From Deltaproteobacteria bacterium (GTDB taxonomy: Bacteria > Myxococcota_A > UBA9042 > DTJE01): a stretch of 64,000 nucleotides of DNA. The stretch is taken from assembly GCA_029555025.1 (NCBI GenBank), contig JAKPTZ010000051.1:1-64000 (forward strand), in the 5' to 3' direction. The translations under genes were made by a program, and so were the position numbers. Positions 17,625 through 25,494 of this stretch are shown in pieces. Position 1 is the first letter of the stretch, and each line of letters starts with the position of its first letter. The notes under the pieces are model-generated. The model had not been told where the DNA came from. It saw only the letters and a list, made by a program, of their open reading frames with translations, and searched no databases.

Positions 17625-19127
17625 CTAGGCCGCGCCAGTCCCCGAAACGGCGGCAGTAATCATTTCCACGGTGGCCTTGGCATCGCCCAGAAGCATGACG
17701 GTCCGCGGATCTTCATAAAGCGGATTTTCGACGCCCGAATAACCGGGACGCGTGTCAAGGTTGCAGACGACGACCGACTTCGCTTCGTGTGCAAGCAGCA
17801 CCGGCATGCCGGAAATCGGCGTTCCTTCCTTGTGGATGGCCGCCGAATTGACGACATCGCACGCGCCGACGACGAAAACCAGGTCGGTCGTCGCGAACTT
17901 CGGGTTGATCTCGTCCATCTCGATCAGTTTTTCGTAATCCACGTCCGCTTCGGCAAGCAGCACGTTCATGTGCCCGGGCATGCGGCCGGCAACGGGGTGA
18001 ATCGCGAACAGGACGTTCTTGCCCATCTTCTCCAGGGCGTTCGCCAGGGCGATGACCGCGAACTGTGCCTGGGCCAGTGCCATCCCGTAGCCCGGAATGA
18101 AAACAACCGTTTCCGCGTCCCGGGCAGCACAGGCCACCTTGGTGATCTTCTGTTCGAACGTGAGCTCGACTTCGGGTTCGATCGCCGCGACGGCCGCGCA
18201 GGCATCGGCCGCACCCTGTTCGACCGCCGAATCTTCAACGGCCGGTTCGTCGGAAACGGCCTGTTCCGCCGACTTCACTTCGCCGCATCCCTTCGAAGCC
18301 ACAGTCGTTCCCACGAAAATGTTCAGCAGGCTTCGGTTCATGGCCTTGCACATTGCCGCCGTCAGGATGAATCCGGACGACCCCACGGTTGCGCCGCAGA
18401 CCACCAGCAGACGGCTGTTAAGCGCAAGACCGGTGAACGCGGCCGCCAGGCCGGAGGCGGAGTTCAGGAACGAGATCACAACGGGCATGTCGGCGCCGCC
18501 AATCCTGATTGCGAACAGATAACCCATGGCAAGCGACAGGACGACCAGTCCGACCAGAATAATCATGACCAGGCTGCCGCTTACGTTCCACGCGAAGACG
18601 CAGGCAACCGCGACAGCAAGCGCGATCACGACCAGAATCGGATTGATGGCGGGCGACCTGCCCTGATTCTTCAGGTGGTTGTTCAACTTGGCCGCAGCAA
18701 CGATACTGCCCGACAAAGTGAACGCGCCCAGAACGACGCCTATAAAACCGCCCACGCCGCTCAGGCCGCTGACGGGAGTCCTGGAGAATCCCAGTTCCGC
18801 AAAGGAAATCATCAGCGAAGCAAGGCCGCCCATGCCGTTCTGGATGGCTATCATCGACGGCATCTGGGTCATCGGGATCTTGAAGGCGCTGACAAATCCA
18901 AGCACCAGGCCGACCGCAACCACGACAGCCAGCAACACCGGCTGACGCGAACCGTCGGTAACCAGGACAAGCGCCATGGCAGCCAGAATCGAAATCAGCG
19001 CCGCGTGATTCCCGAACCTTGCACCGGGAGGATTGCGAAATTTCGAAATCCCAAGCAGAAGCAGGCCGATGATCGCGAGTTCTATTACCAGAACCACACT
19101 GTCAGGAATGTCGATACCGGAAAACAT
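17625..19127 (-). CDS. pntB: NAD(P) transhydrogenase, beta subunit
   Basis: The beta subunit carries membrane helices and the NADP(H)-binding domain III of the proton-translocating transhydrogenase, which reduces NADP+ with NADH using the proton gradient. 500 residues; GGAGG is upstream. About nine helices are followed by the domain III signature VVFIPGYGMALAQAQF, later IHPVAGRMPGHMNVLLAEA and DTRPGYSGVENPLY. The linker between the two parts is long and acidic, with three cysteines (GCGEVKSAEQAV to PEVELTF). Third gene of the pntAA-pntAB-pntB operon. Confidence 0.97.
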   Translation of the reverse strand: MFSGIDIPDSVVLVIELAIIGLLLLGISKFRNPPGARFGNHAALISILAAMALVLVTDGSRQPVLLAVVVAVGLVLGFVSAFKIPMTQMPSMIAIQNGMGGLASLMISFAELGFSRTPVSGLSGVGGFIGVVLGAFTLSGSIVAAAKLNNHLKNQGRSPAINPILVVIALAVAVACVFAWNVSGSLVMIILVGLVVLSLAMGYLFAIRIGGADMPVVISFLNSASGLAAAFTGLALNSRLLVVCGATVGSSGFILTAAMCKAMNRSLLNIFVGTTVASKGCGEVKSAEQAVSDEPAVEDSAVEQGAADACAAVAAIEPEVELTFEQKITKVACAARDAETVVFIPGYGMALAQAQFAVIALANALEKMGKNVLFAIHPVAGRMPGHMNVLLAEADVDYEKLIEMDEINPKFATTDLVFVVGACDVVNSAAIHKEGTPISGMPVLLAHEAKSVVVCNLDTRPGYSGVENPLYEDPRTVMLLGDAKATVEMITAAVSGTGAA

Positions 19128-19170
19128 GAGAACCTCCGCCGCCCGGACTGGCCCGGGGTCGAAGCCCGAG

Positions 19171-19497
19171 TCAGGACAAAGCCTTCTTCGTCTTGAACAT
19201 CTTCAGCATCCTGTGGGAAACCATGTATCCGCCGAAAAGGTTGAACGACGCGGCAACAAGGGCGACCGCGCCAAGAACCAGTTCGATTGTGCCGACCTCC
19301 TTCGAGAACAGCAGGATACCACCCAGGATTGTCACTGCCGACAACGCGTTCGTCATCGACATCAGCGGCGTGTGAATCAGCGACGGCACGCGCGAAATCA
19401 GGAAATATCCGACCGCGCTGGCCACGACGAAGACGCCGGCCATTATCAGCATTTCGACGCCGGTGATGGCCTCGACTGCAGCGGCTTCAGTTCCCAT
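19171..19497 (-). CDS. pntAB: NAD(P) transhydrogenase, short membrane alpha-2 subunit
   Basis: 108 residues, three to four helices, with the family's VVASAVGYFLISRVPSLIHT and conserved MSMTNALSAV segments. It supplies part of the proton channel. GGGGGAGG precedes the start, three bases after the pntAA stop. A separate alpha-2 polypeptide, rather than the fused PntA of E. coli, is the arrangement seen in Rhodospirillum-type enzymes. Confidence 0.96.
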   Translation of the reverse strand: MGTEAAAVEAITGVEMLIMAGVFVVASAVGYFLISRVPSLIHTPLMSMTNALSAVTILGGILLFSKEVGTIELVLGAVALVAASFNLFGGYMVSHRMLKMFKTKKALS

Positions 19498-19500
19498 GAA

Positions 19501-20661
19501 TCAAACCTCCCCCATCGCCTTGATGGTGCCCTGATGAAGAATCTTGCCATCCTTCGTCACAAGGGAACTCTGGACGATTTCGTCGGAGTAATCCGGTTCG
19601 GTCTTGCTGTTCTTGAACATGTTCGAGATGTAATGGAACATGTTCTGCGAATACAGCCACGTCGAATGGACGGGCAGACGGCCGGGGATGTTCTGGACGC
19701 CGCATACCTGAACGCCGTTGACATCGATTTCCTTGCCGGGGGCCGTGACCGCGCAGTTTCCGCCCTGATCGATCGAAACATCGACGATGACAGAACCGGG
19801 CTTCATCGACTTGACCATTTCTTCGGTGACCAGTATCGGCGCCTTCTGACCGAACACCAGGGCGCACAGGATCACGATGTCCATGTCCTTGATAATCGGG
19901 GCAAGCGCCGCACGTTCCTTCTGAAGCCATTCTTCGGAAAGGGGAAGCGCATAGCCGCCCGGGGCAAGGGCGATGTCCTGCGGGATGTCGAACCCGGCAA
20001 CCTTCGCGCCAAGGCTGCCGCCTTCGGTCTTCGCCGCGTCGCGGATATCAAATACGTGGGTAATCGCGCCAAGACGCTTTGCCGTGGCAACCGCCTGCAG
20101 ACCGACGACGCCGCATCCGATGACCAGGACGTGGGCCGGCTTGATCATGCCGATGGCCGTCGTCATCATGGGGACAAACCTGGGCAGGTGGCGGGCCGCG
20201 TCGACGACCGAAAGGTACCCGGTGCACGTGCTCATCGACGTAAGGGCGTCCATCCGCTGGGCGCGGGAAATACGGGGAATCCCGTCCATCGTGAAAGCAA
20301 GAATCCTGCGATCCCGCAGAAGGCGCACGTTGGCGTGGCTTTCAGGATTTGCCGGATGAAGGAAGGTAACAAGCATGCGACCTTCCGGCATCATCTCGAT
20401 CTCGTTCTTGCCGGTTGCATGGTTGAATTCGGGCTGCTTGACCTTCAGGATGATATCCGCCCTGGAAAACAGTTCCTGCACATCGTGAACGATCTTCGCG
20501 CCTTCGGCCGCGTATTCCGCGTCGGTGGCGAAGATGCCGGCACCGGCACCGCTTTCGACAAGCACTTCGAACCCGAAATCAATGTATGACTTCACGCTGG
20601 AAGGAGTCATCGCAACACGACGTTCGCCAGGCATAATCTCCCGAGGTACACCAACTATCAT
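19501..20661 (-). CDS. pntAA: NAD(P) transhydrogenase, alpha-1 subunit (NAD-binding)
   Basis: 386 residues of the soluble NAD(H)-binding domain I, similar to alanine dehydrogenase. It opens MIVGVPREIMPGERRVAM. The ATG at 20661 has AGGAG nine bases upstream; an in-frame start eight codons earlier lacks one. The dinucleotide fold shows VLVIGCGVVGLQAVATAKR. The domain I loop (RDAAKTEGGSL) and the VIVDVSIDQGGNCAVT segment are present. First gene of the transhydrogenase operon. Confidence 0.96.
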   Translation of the reverse strand: MIVGVPREIMPGERRVAMTPSSVKSYIDFGFEVLVESGAGAGIFATDAEYAAEGAKIVHDVQELFSRADIILKVKQPEFNHATGKNEIEMMPEGRMLVTFLHPANPESHANVRLLRDRRILAFTMDGIPRISRAQRMDALTSMSTCTGYLSVVDAARHLPRFVPMMTTAIGMIKPAHVLVIGCGVVGLQAVATAKRLGAITHVFDIRDAAKTEGGSLGAKVAGFDIPQDIALAPGGYALPLSEEWLQKERAALAPIIKDMDIVILCALVFGQKAPILVTEEMVKSMKPGSVIVDVSIDQGGNCAVTAPGKEIDVNGVQVCGVQNIPGRLPVHSTWLYSQNMFHYISNMFKNSKTEPDYSDEIVQSSLVTKDGKILHQGTIKAMGEV

Positions 20662-20702
20662 TTTGATACTCCTGCTTGGAACCACTGCAATTCACGGTTC
20701 CA

Positions 20703-20729
20703 GGGCGCTTTGGAACAAGGAAAGCGCCC
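20703..20729 (-). promoter_or_regulatory. Stable hairpin in the pntAA leader region
   Basis: GGGCGCTTT (20703-20711) and AAAGCGCCC (20721-20729) form a perfect 9-bp stem with a nine-base loop, about 40 bases upstream of the pntAA start. No T run follows on either strand, so it is not an intrinsic terminator. The 318-base gap at 20662-20979 otherwise holds only the promoter at 20936. Confidence 0.5.
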
Positions 20730-20935
20730 CCGGTGATCCTCCAGGCCCATCCCGCGGCATCCCTGACGAAAAATCCGTCGTCGCGTCGGGCTGGATTTCC
20801 GCATCCGTCGATACCAAAGACTGCCCATTAATGCAATAGCCAAAGCACTTTGAAGCCACTTTATCCAACAGAAAAATCAATGACTCCGTCAATCAGCCGA
20901 ACATCGCGAATCCCGAACCGAAGAAGCCAGTTCAA

Positions 20936-20963
20936 TTGTAATTGTGCCCAGAACACCTATAAT
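20936..20963 (+). promoter_or_regulatory. Promoter of the radical SAM operon
   Basis: TTGTAA (20936-20941), 16-base spacer, perfect -10 TATAAT (20958-20963). Transcription should begin near 20970. That rules out the in-frame start at 20944 and limits the first protein to starts at 20980 or later. Confidence 0.65.
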
Positions 20964-20979
20964 CCTTGGCCGGGACTGG

Positions 20980-22074
20980 ATGAAGACGACTTCGATGGTA
21001 CGTGCCGACACACGCGGCGACATGCCGACACCCGGCGAATCAAGGGTGGGCAACCGCCTGCACATCTGCCTGGGATTTTCCTGCAACAACAACTGCCTTT
21101 TCTGCATGGAAGAAGACCGCGAGGCCCGCTTTCAGCGTCTGTCAAACCAGACGGCCGAAGATGTCCGCAGGATGATGACTGCCGACCCCGACGCGCGTGA
21201 AGTCATGTTCACCTCGGGCGAGCCGACCCTGCACCCGCAACTTCCCGAGTATCTGGAGATGGCGCGTGACCTTGGATTTCCGACGGTCGGGATGATCACG
21301 AACGGCCGACGGCTTTCCAACCGTGCGTACGCACGCAAGCTGCTTGAGTCCGGGCTGAACCACATCCTTATTTCGATTCACGGGCCGGACGCGCATGTCC
21401 ATGACGGACTGACACGTACAAAGGGTTCGTTCAATCAGGCCCTTGTCGGACTGGCCAACCTGCTCCTGCTGAAAAGGGAATATCCAGCCCTGAAGGTCCA
21501 CACGTCATACGTTGTAAACAAGCGCAACTACAGGCTTTTCCGCGAATTCTTCGACGTGATGCTTCCGTTTCGCGTCGATCAGCACGTGTTCAACGTGATG
21601 ATGCCGGAAGGTCGCGGCCGGGAATTCTTTGACAACCTGGTCATCCCGTACAGCATGGTTGCCGCAGAATTCAAGAAGTTCACGGATGCCCTGCCGCCAG
21701 AAGGCCTGAACAGGGTTTTCATACTGGACATACCTTACTGCACGACGGTCGGCATCAAGGATTCGGCCCGCGGATACGTGGAACGGTACTTCCACTACGA
21801 ACCGGACAGCACGGTTCTGTTCCAGGACGGGCGGACGCCGGACCAGCGTCGTCCGGAGGCCGATGCCGAGGTCTACAGCCGCAAGGTCATGTCCGGGGAC
21901 AAGCACGAGTATTCCAAAGTCACGAAGACCGTCCACGACCAGATGGTCCGCATCAAGCGCCCCGAATGCGAACAGTGCGGATACAACCACATCTGCCGGG
22001 GCGTCTTCACCAGTTACATCGATCGCTTCGGATGGGACGAATTCGTTCCGGTCCAGCGCAAGGGGGACAAATAG
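20980..22074 (+). CDS. Radical SAM protein 1 with C-terminal CxxCx5C cluster
   Basis: Radical SAM enzymes use a [4Fe-4S] cluster to cleave SAM and start radical chemistry. From the ATG at 20980, 364 residues. The catalytic CxxxCxxC is Cys35-Cys39-Cys42 (SCNNNCLFC). The SAM-binding strand reads TSGEPTLHP, one Ser replacing the usual first Gly. Later come an IPYC segment and a C-terminal triad Cys330-x2-Cys333-x5-Cys339 with RG after it, suggesting a second (auxiliary) cluster. The tail FGWDEFVPV is shared with the next gene. ATGs at 20995 and 21022 are possible alternatives. First of four consecutive radical SAM genes; its TAG is directly followed by the next ATG. Confidence 0.92.
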   Translation: MKTTSMVRADTRGDMPTPGESRVGNRLHICLGFSCNNNCLFCMEEDREARFQRLSNQTAEDVRRMMTADPDAREVMFTSGEPTLHPQLPEYLEMARDLGFPTVGMITNGRRLSNRAYARKLLESGLNHILISIHGPDAHVHDGLTRTKGSFNQALVGLANLLLLKREYPALKVHTSYVVNKRNYRLFREFFDVMLPFRVDQHVFNVMMPEGRGREFFDNLVIPYSMVAAEFKKFTDALPPEGLNRVFILDIPYCTTVGIKDSARGYVERYFHYEPDSTVLFQDGRTPDQRRPEADAEVYSRKVMSGDKHEYSKVTKTVHDQMVRIKRPECEQCGYNHICRGVFTSYIDRFGWDEFVPVQRKGDK

Positions 22075-23028
22075 ATGGCCGACACGCCGCAGACGGAACG
22101 CATCGACATCAAGACCGGCTGGAACTGCAACAACCGCTGCCTGTTCTGCGTCCAGGGAAACAAGCGTGCACAGTACCCCACCAAGGACACCGCCGAAGTC
22201 TTCAAGCTGCTCGAGGAAGGCCGGCGCGATGCCGACTCCATCGTCTTCACCGGTGGCGAGGTGACGATACGCCAGGATCTGATGGAGATTGTCGCGTACG
22301 CGAAGTCGCTTGGATACCGGTCGATCCAGATCCAGACCAACGGCAGGATGCTGGCATACAAGAAGATCTGCGAAGACCTGATAAACGCCGGGGCGACCGA
22401 GTTCTCACCGGCGCTTCACGGGCACACCGCCGCGCTGCACGATTACCTGGTGCACGCGCCGGGCGCCTTCAAACAAACCGTTCGCGCCATCGCCAACCTG
22501 AAGGAACTTGGTCAGTACGTCCTTACAAACAGCGTCATCTGCCGGGCCAACTACCGCCACCTTCCCGAGCTTGCGACCCTTCTGACGTCGCTGGGGGTCG
22601 ATCAGTACCAGTTCGCGTTCGTGCACCCGCTTGGAACGGCGGCCGAGCTTTTCACTTCGATCGTTCCGCGCATGTCCCTGATCGAGCCGTTCGTTCATCG
22701 CGGACTTGACGTCGGCATCAAGGCGGGGCGAAGCGTGATGACCGAGGCCATCCCTTACTGCTTCCTGAAGGGGTACGAAATTTTCGCGGGCGAACGGGTC
22801 GTTCCCAGAACCAAGATCCTGGAAGGCCACGTAACGATACAGGATTACACGGTGCACCGGCTTACGGAAGGAAAGGCCAAGGGCCCCCGCTGCGCCGAAT
22901 GCGCGTTTAATGACATGTGTGAAGGCCCGTGGCACGAGTATCCCGACAAGTACGGCTGGGACGAATTCGAACCCCGCAGGGACTTCTCGGGTTCCCACCC
23001 GGATCTCTTTCCCGGCGTGAAGCTTTGA
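22075..23028 (+). CDS. Radical SAM protein 2 with C-terminal CxxCx5C cluster
   Basis: 317 residues. Cys18-Cys22-Cys25 form CxxxCxxC (NCNNRCLFC); the SAM strand is FTGGEVTIRQDL. The IPYCFLKGYE segment supplies a probable fourth ligand for an auxiliary cluster with Cys273, Cys276 and Cys282. The tail YGWDEFEPR mirrors protein 1, so these two are each other's closest relatives here. No spacer separates it from protein 1. GGGGGA lies just upstream, within the end of gene 1. Substrate unknown. Confidence 0.92.
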   Translation: MADTPQTERIDIKTGWNCNNRCLFCVQGNKRAQYPTKDTAEVFKLLEEGRRDADSIVFTGGEVTIRQDLMEIVAYAKSLGYRSIQIQTNGRMLAYKKICEDLINAGATEFSPALHGHTAALHDYLVHAPGAFKQTVRAIANLKELGQYVLTNSVICRANYRHLPELATLLTSLGVDQYQFAFVHPLGTAAELFTSIVPRMSLIEPFVHRGLDVGIKAGRSVMTEAIPYCFLKGYEIFAGERVVPRTKILEGHVTIQDYTVHRLTEGKAKGPRCAECAFNDMCEGPWHEYPDKYGWDEFEPRRDFSGSHPDLFPGVKL

Positions 23029-23044
23029 AATCTGGTGACAGGCA

Positions 23045-24418
23045 GTGGGCGACTTCGACGCAAGACAGGCAGCAATCGACGAAAAGCGTCTCTGGGTAAG
23101 GATCACCCGATCCTGCAACAACCGGTGCGAGTTCTGTCTTGATTCCGGGGCGCTGGGCGGCGGGCCGATTCCCGAGGACGAAGTCCGCGCACGGCTTCGG
23201 CGGGGCCGCGACGAGGGATACACCCGCCTGATCCTTTCCGGCGGCGAGGCGACCACCCATCCGAAGTTCCTGGACTTCGTCAAGTACGGCACGGAGATCG
23301 GATATTCATGGATCCAGGTCATCAGCAACGGCCGGATGTTCGCTTACGAGAGCTTCGCGCGGCAGGCGGTTGAGAACGGGCTGCGCGAGGCAACCCTTTC
23401 GATGCACGCCCACAACCAGGAACTTTTTGAAAGGCTCACCGGGGCCGGCGGCGCTTTCAAGCAGGCTGTCCGGGGCCTTGTGAACCTGAAGAGGCTTGGA
23501 ACCGTCGTATCCGTCGATATCGTCCTGACGCGCCTTAACCTGCCATACCTTCGCGAAATCATGGAATTTTACATCAGCCTTGGCGTGATGGAATTCGATC
23601 TGCTGCACCTGATCCCGTTCGGGCGCGGGTTCGAGGAAAACCGCGAGGAACTTTACGCCGACGACGCGATGATCGGACGCGAACTGGCGCGCGCCCTGGA
23701 ACTGGATCGAATCCCGGGGATGTTCATCTGGACCAACAGGCTGCCGATTCGATACCTGGAAGGTTACGAGCATCTGTTCCAGGATCCGCACAAGCTTTAC
23801 GATGAAGTGCTTGGGGAACGTCAGTCCTTTCGAAGGCTTTTCGCCGACGGGACGCCGATCGAGTGCCGCCAGCCGGAACGATGCGCTGTCTGCTTCCTGC
23901 GCGATTTCTGCGACGCGGCAATCAGGTATGCTGCCGGACAGTGGGATTCGAAGCCCGTTCCCCCGGCGACCGAGCTGGACGGCGCGCTTGCCCGCCGAAT
24001 CATCGCTGACGGCAGCCGTGACGCGGCTGGTGACTTCCCGGACGGATTAAGGATTGCAGTAAGGGAACACTTCGGCGAGGCAAGGTCGGTGGCACCGACG
24101 GTTGAAGAAGTCCGGGAAGTTACGCGGATTACGGGGCTGCCGGTAATGGGCCTGCCGCCCTGCCTTGGGGGCGTGCCGTCCTGCCAGGATGCGCCCGACC
24201 CGGGGTGTGTACAGCGCTGGCCAGCGCCGCCCCCGGGCATACTTGACGCCCGCGGCGTTCCGGAAGTTGCCGGGTTCGTTGGCTTTTACATTCGGGAACT
24301 GTACAGGGTGAAAAGCCTGCGATGCGAATCGTGCTCGATGAACGCGCGGTGCGCCGGATTGCAGGTGAACCTGGCGCGCCAATGGGGCCTGAAGGTCCTG
24401 ACGCCCGTTACGGAGTGA
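23045..24418 (+). CDS. Radical SAM protein 3, enlarged, with two CxxCx5C modules
   Basis: 457 residues from a GTG start, 16 bases after protein 2; no strong ribosome site is visible. The catalytic triad is Cys24-Cys28-Cys31 (SCNNRCEFC), with LSGGEATTHP following. It differs from its neighbours in having two auxiliary modules. The first comprises Cys274, Cys280, Cys283 and Cys289. The second is at the C-terminus, Cys427, Cys430 and Cys436. The equivalent of the IPYC segment reads LPIRYLEGYE, with Arg in place of Cys. Between the modules lies a roughly 120-residue region with extra cysteines (LPPCLGGVPSC). It may bind a third cluster or hold a recognition domain. Confidence 0.92.
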   Translation: MGDFDARQAAIDEKRLWVRITRSCNNRCEFCLDSGALGGGPIPEDEVRARLRRGRDEGYTRLILSGGEATTHPKFLDFVKYGTEIGYSWIQVISNGRMFAYESFARQAVENGLREATLSMHAHNQELFERLTGAGGAFKQAVRGLVNLKRLGTVVSVDIVLTRLNLPYLREIMEFYISLGVMEFDLLHLIPFGRGFEENREELYADDAMIGRELARALELDRIPGMFIWTNRLPIRYLEGYEHLFQDPHKLYDEVLGERQSFRRLFADGTPIECRQPERCAVCFLRDFCDAAIRYAAGQWDSKPVPPATELDGALARRIIADGSRDAAGDFPDGLRIAVREHFGEARSVAPTVEEVREVTRITGLPVMGLPPCLGGVPSCQDAPDPGCVQRWPAPPPGILDARGVPEVAGFVGFYIRELYRVKSLRCESCSMNARCAGLQVNLARQWGLKVLTPVTE

Positions 24419-24425
24419 GTCGCGG

Positions 24426-24563
24426 GTGATCGCCATTCGCCCGAAGGCCGCGCCGGACGCGTCCGCGGTATTGTGCCGACCCATTTACCCGATCGGCGCG
24501 GGCATTCGCCCAACCGATCTTGAGGTGCCGATAACGTTATGGCCAACCTTGGATACATACAGG
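24426..24563 (+). CDS. Candidate 45-residue peptide in the gap of the radical SAM array
   Basis: The only sizeable gap between the four radical SAM genes (24419-24538) is spanned by an open frame beginning GTG, with GGAG ten bases upstream. It overlaps the first 25 bases of protein 4. The peptide contains RPIYPIGAGIRPTDLEVPI, with one Cys and two IRP motifs. It could be a precursor peptide for the neighbouring enzymes. Small ORFs of this size also arise by chance in GC-rich DNA, and I see no recognised leader motif, so this is speculative. Confidence 0.25.
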
Positions 24564-25471
24564 TAACACGACTCTGCAACCAGAAATGTCGCATGTGTTC
24601 GAACCCGGAGCGCGAGGCGACCCTGACGTTCGAGCAGGCCACCGCCCTTATCGATGACTTCGTCAGCCGTCACTATGACGGGATCATCCTTACGGGGGGC
24701 GAGCCGACAATGCATCCGCAGCTTGGCGAAATCATCGGTTACGCCAAGGCCCGCGGCATGGCGTCGCGCATAATCACGAACGGCCAGAAAACCTGCGACC
24801 TGGATTTCATTCGCGGTCTGGTCGAAAACGGCCTGACACACCTCCACGTCTCGATTCAATCTTACGACCCGAAGATTCAGGCATTCCTTTCCGGCAAGGA
24901 AGACAGTCTGGAAAACGCCTTCAAAACGCTTGAAAATGTTGAAAAATGCGGAATCACTGCCGACGTCAACACCACCATAAACCATTACAATGCGGCGCAC
25001 CTGGACAAGACCGTCGCATACCTGATCCGCAGGTTCCCCTTCCTGCACCACTTCGTCTGGAACAACCTTGATCCCTCGATGAACCGGGCCACGGAAAACC
25101 CGGATGTAATTCACGAACTGTGGGAAATGGAAGTGCCCCTGTACCGCGCGATGATGCTTCTGCACGCGACCGGTCGAACCTTCAGGGCCGAAAAGGTTCC
25201 ACTTTGCTACATGGCCGAGTTCGCCTGGGCCTCCACCGAATCGAGGAAGATCATCAAGGGTGAGGAACGGATCGTCAGGTTCCTTGACGAAAAGGGAATG
25301 GTTCGCGAAACGGCCTTCAGGCACGGCAAGGCGGAATGTTGCCAGCACTGCACCTTCGACGGCATCTGCGCGGGCCTGTTCGATATGGACGTGCATTACA
25401 AATCCTCGGAGTTGTACCCGGTTTTTCTTGATCCCGAACCGATTCGACAGAAGGTGCTGTCGGAACCATAA
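24539..25471 (+). CDS. Radical SAM protein 4 with C-terminal CxxCx5C cluster
   Basis: 310 residues. Catalytic Cys13-Cys17-Cys20 lie in LCNQKCRMC, the SAM strand is LTGGEPTMHPQLGE. VPLCYMAEF supplies a probable auxiliary-cluster ligand with Cys268, Cys271 and Cys277; Cys267 is extra. The tail ends DVHYKSSELYPV rather than GWDEF. It is more like generic radical SAM/SPASM proteins than the first three. The stop lies 23 bases before the membrane protease gene, so all five are likely one operon. Confidence 0.92.
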   Translation: MANLGYIQVTRLCNQKCRMCSNPEREATLTFEQATALIDDFVSRHYDGIILTGGEPTMHPQLGEIIGYAKARGMASRIITNGQKTCDLDFIRGLVENGLTHLHVSIQSYDPKIQAFLSGKEDSLENAFKTLENVEKCGITADVNTTINHYNAAHLDKTVAYLIRRFPFLHHFVWNNLDPSMNRATENPDVIHELWEMEVPLYRAMMLLHATGRTFRAEKVPLCYMAEFAWASTESRKIIKGEERIVRFLDEKGMVRETAFRHGKAECCQHCTFDGICAGLFDMDVHYKSSELYPVFLDPEPIRQKVLSEP

Positions 25472-25494
25472 AACTTCAGGATACGGGGCTGTCA

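Noticed and set aside
17466-19196. 576-codon open frame antisense to pntB
   Set aside because: Same reason; pntB is conserved throughout.
20692-20892. 66-codon minus-strand frame upstream of pntAA
   Set aside because: It contains the leader hairpin and has no ribosome site or family match.
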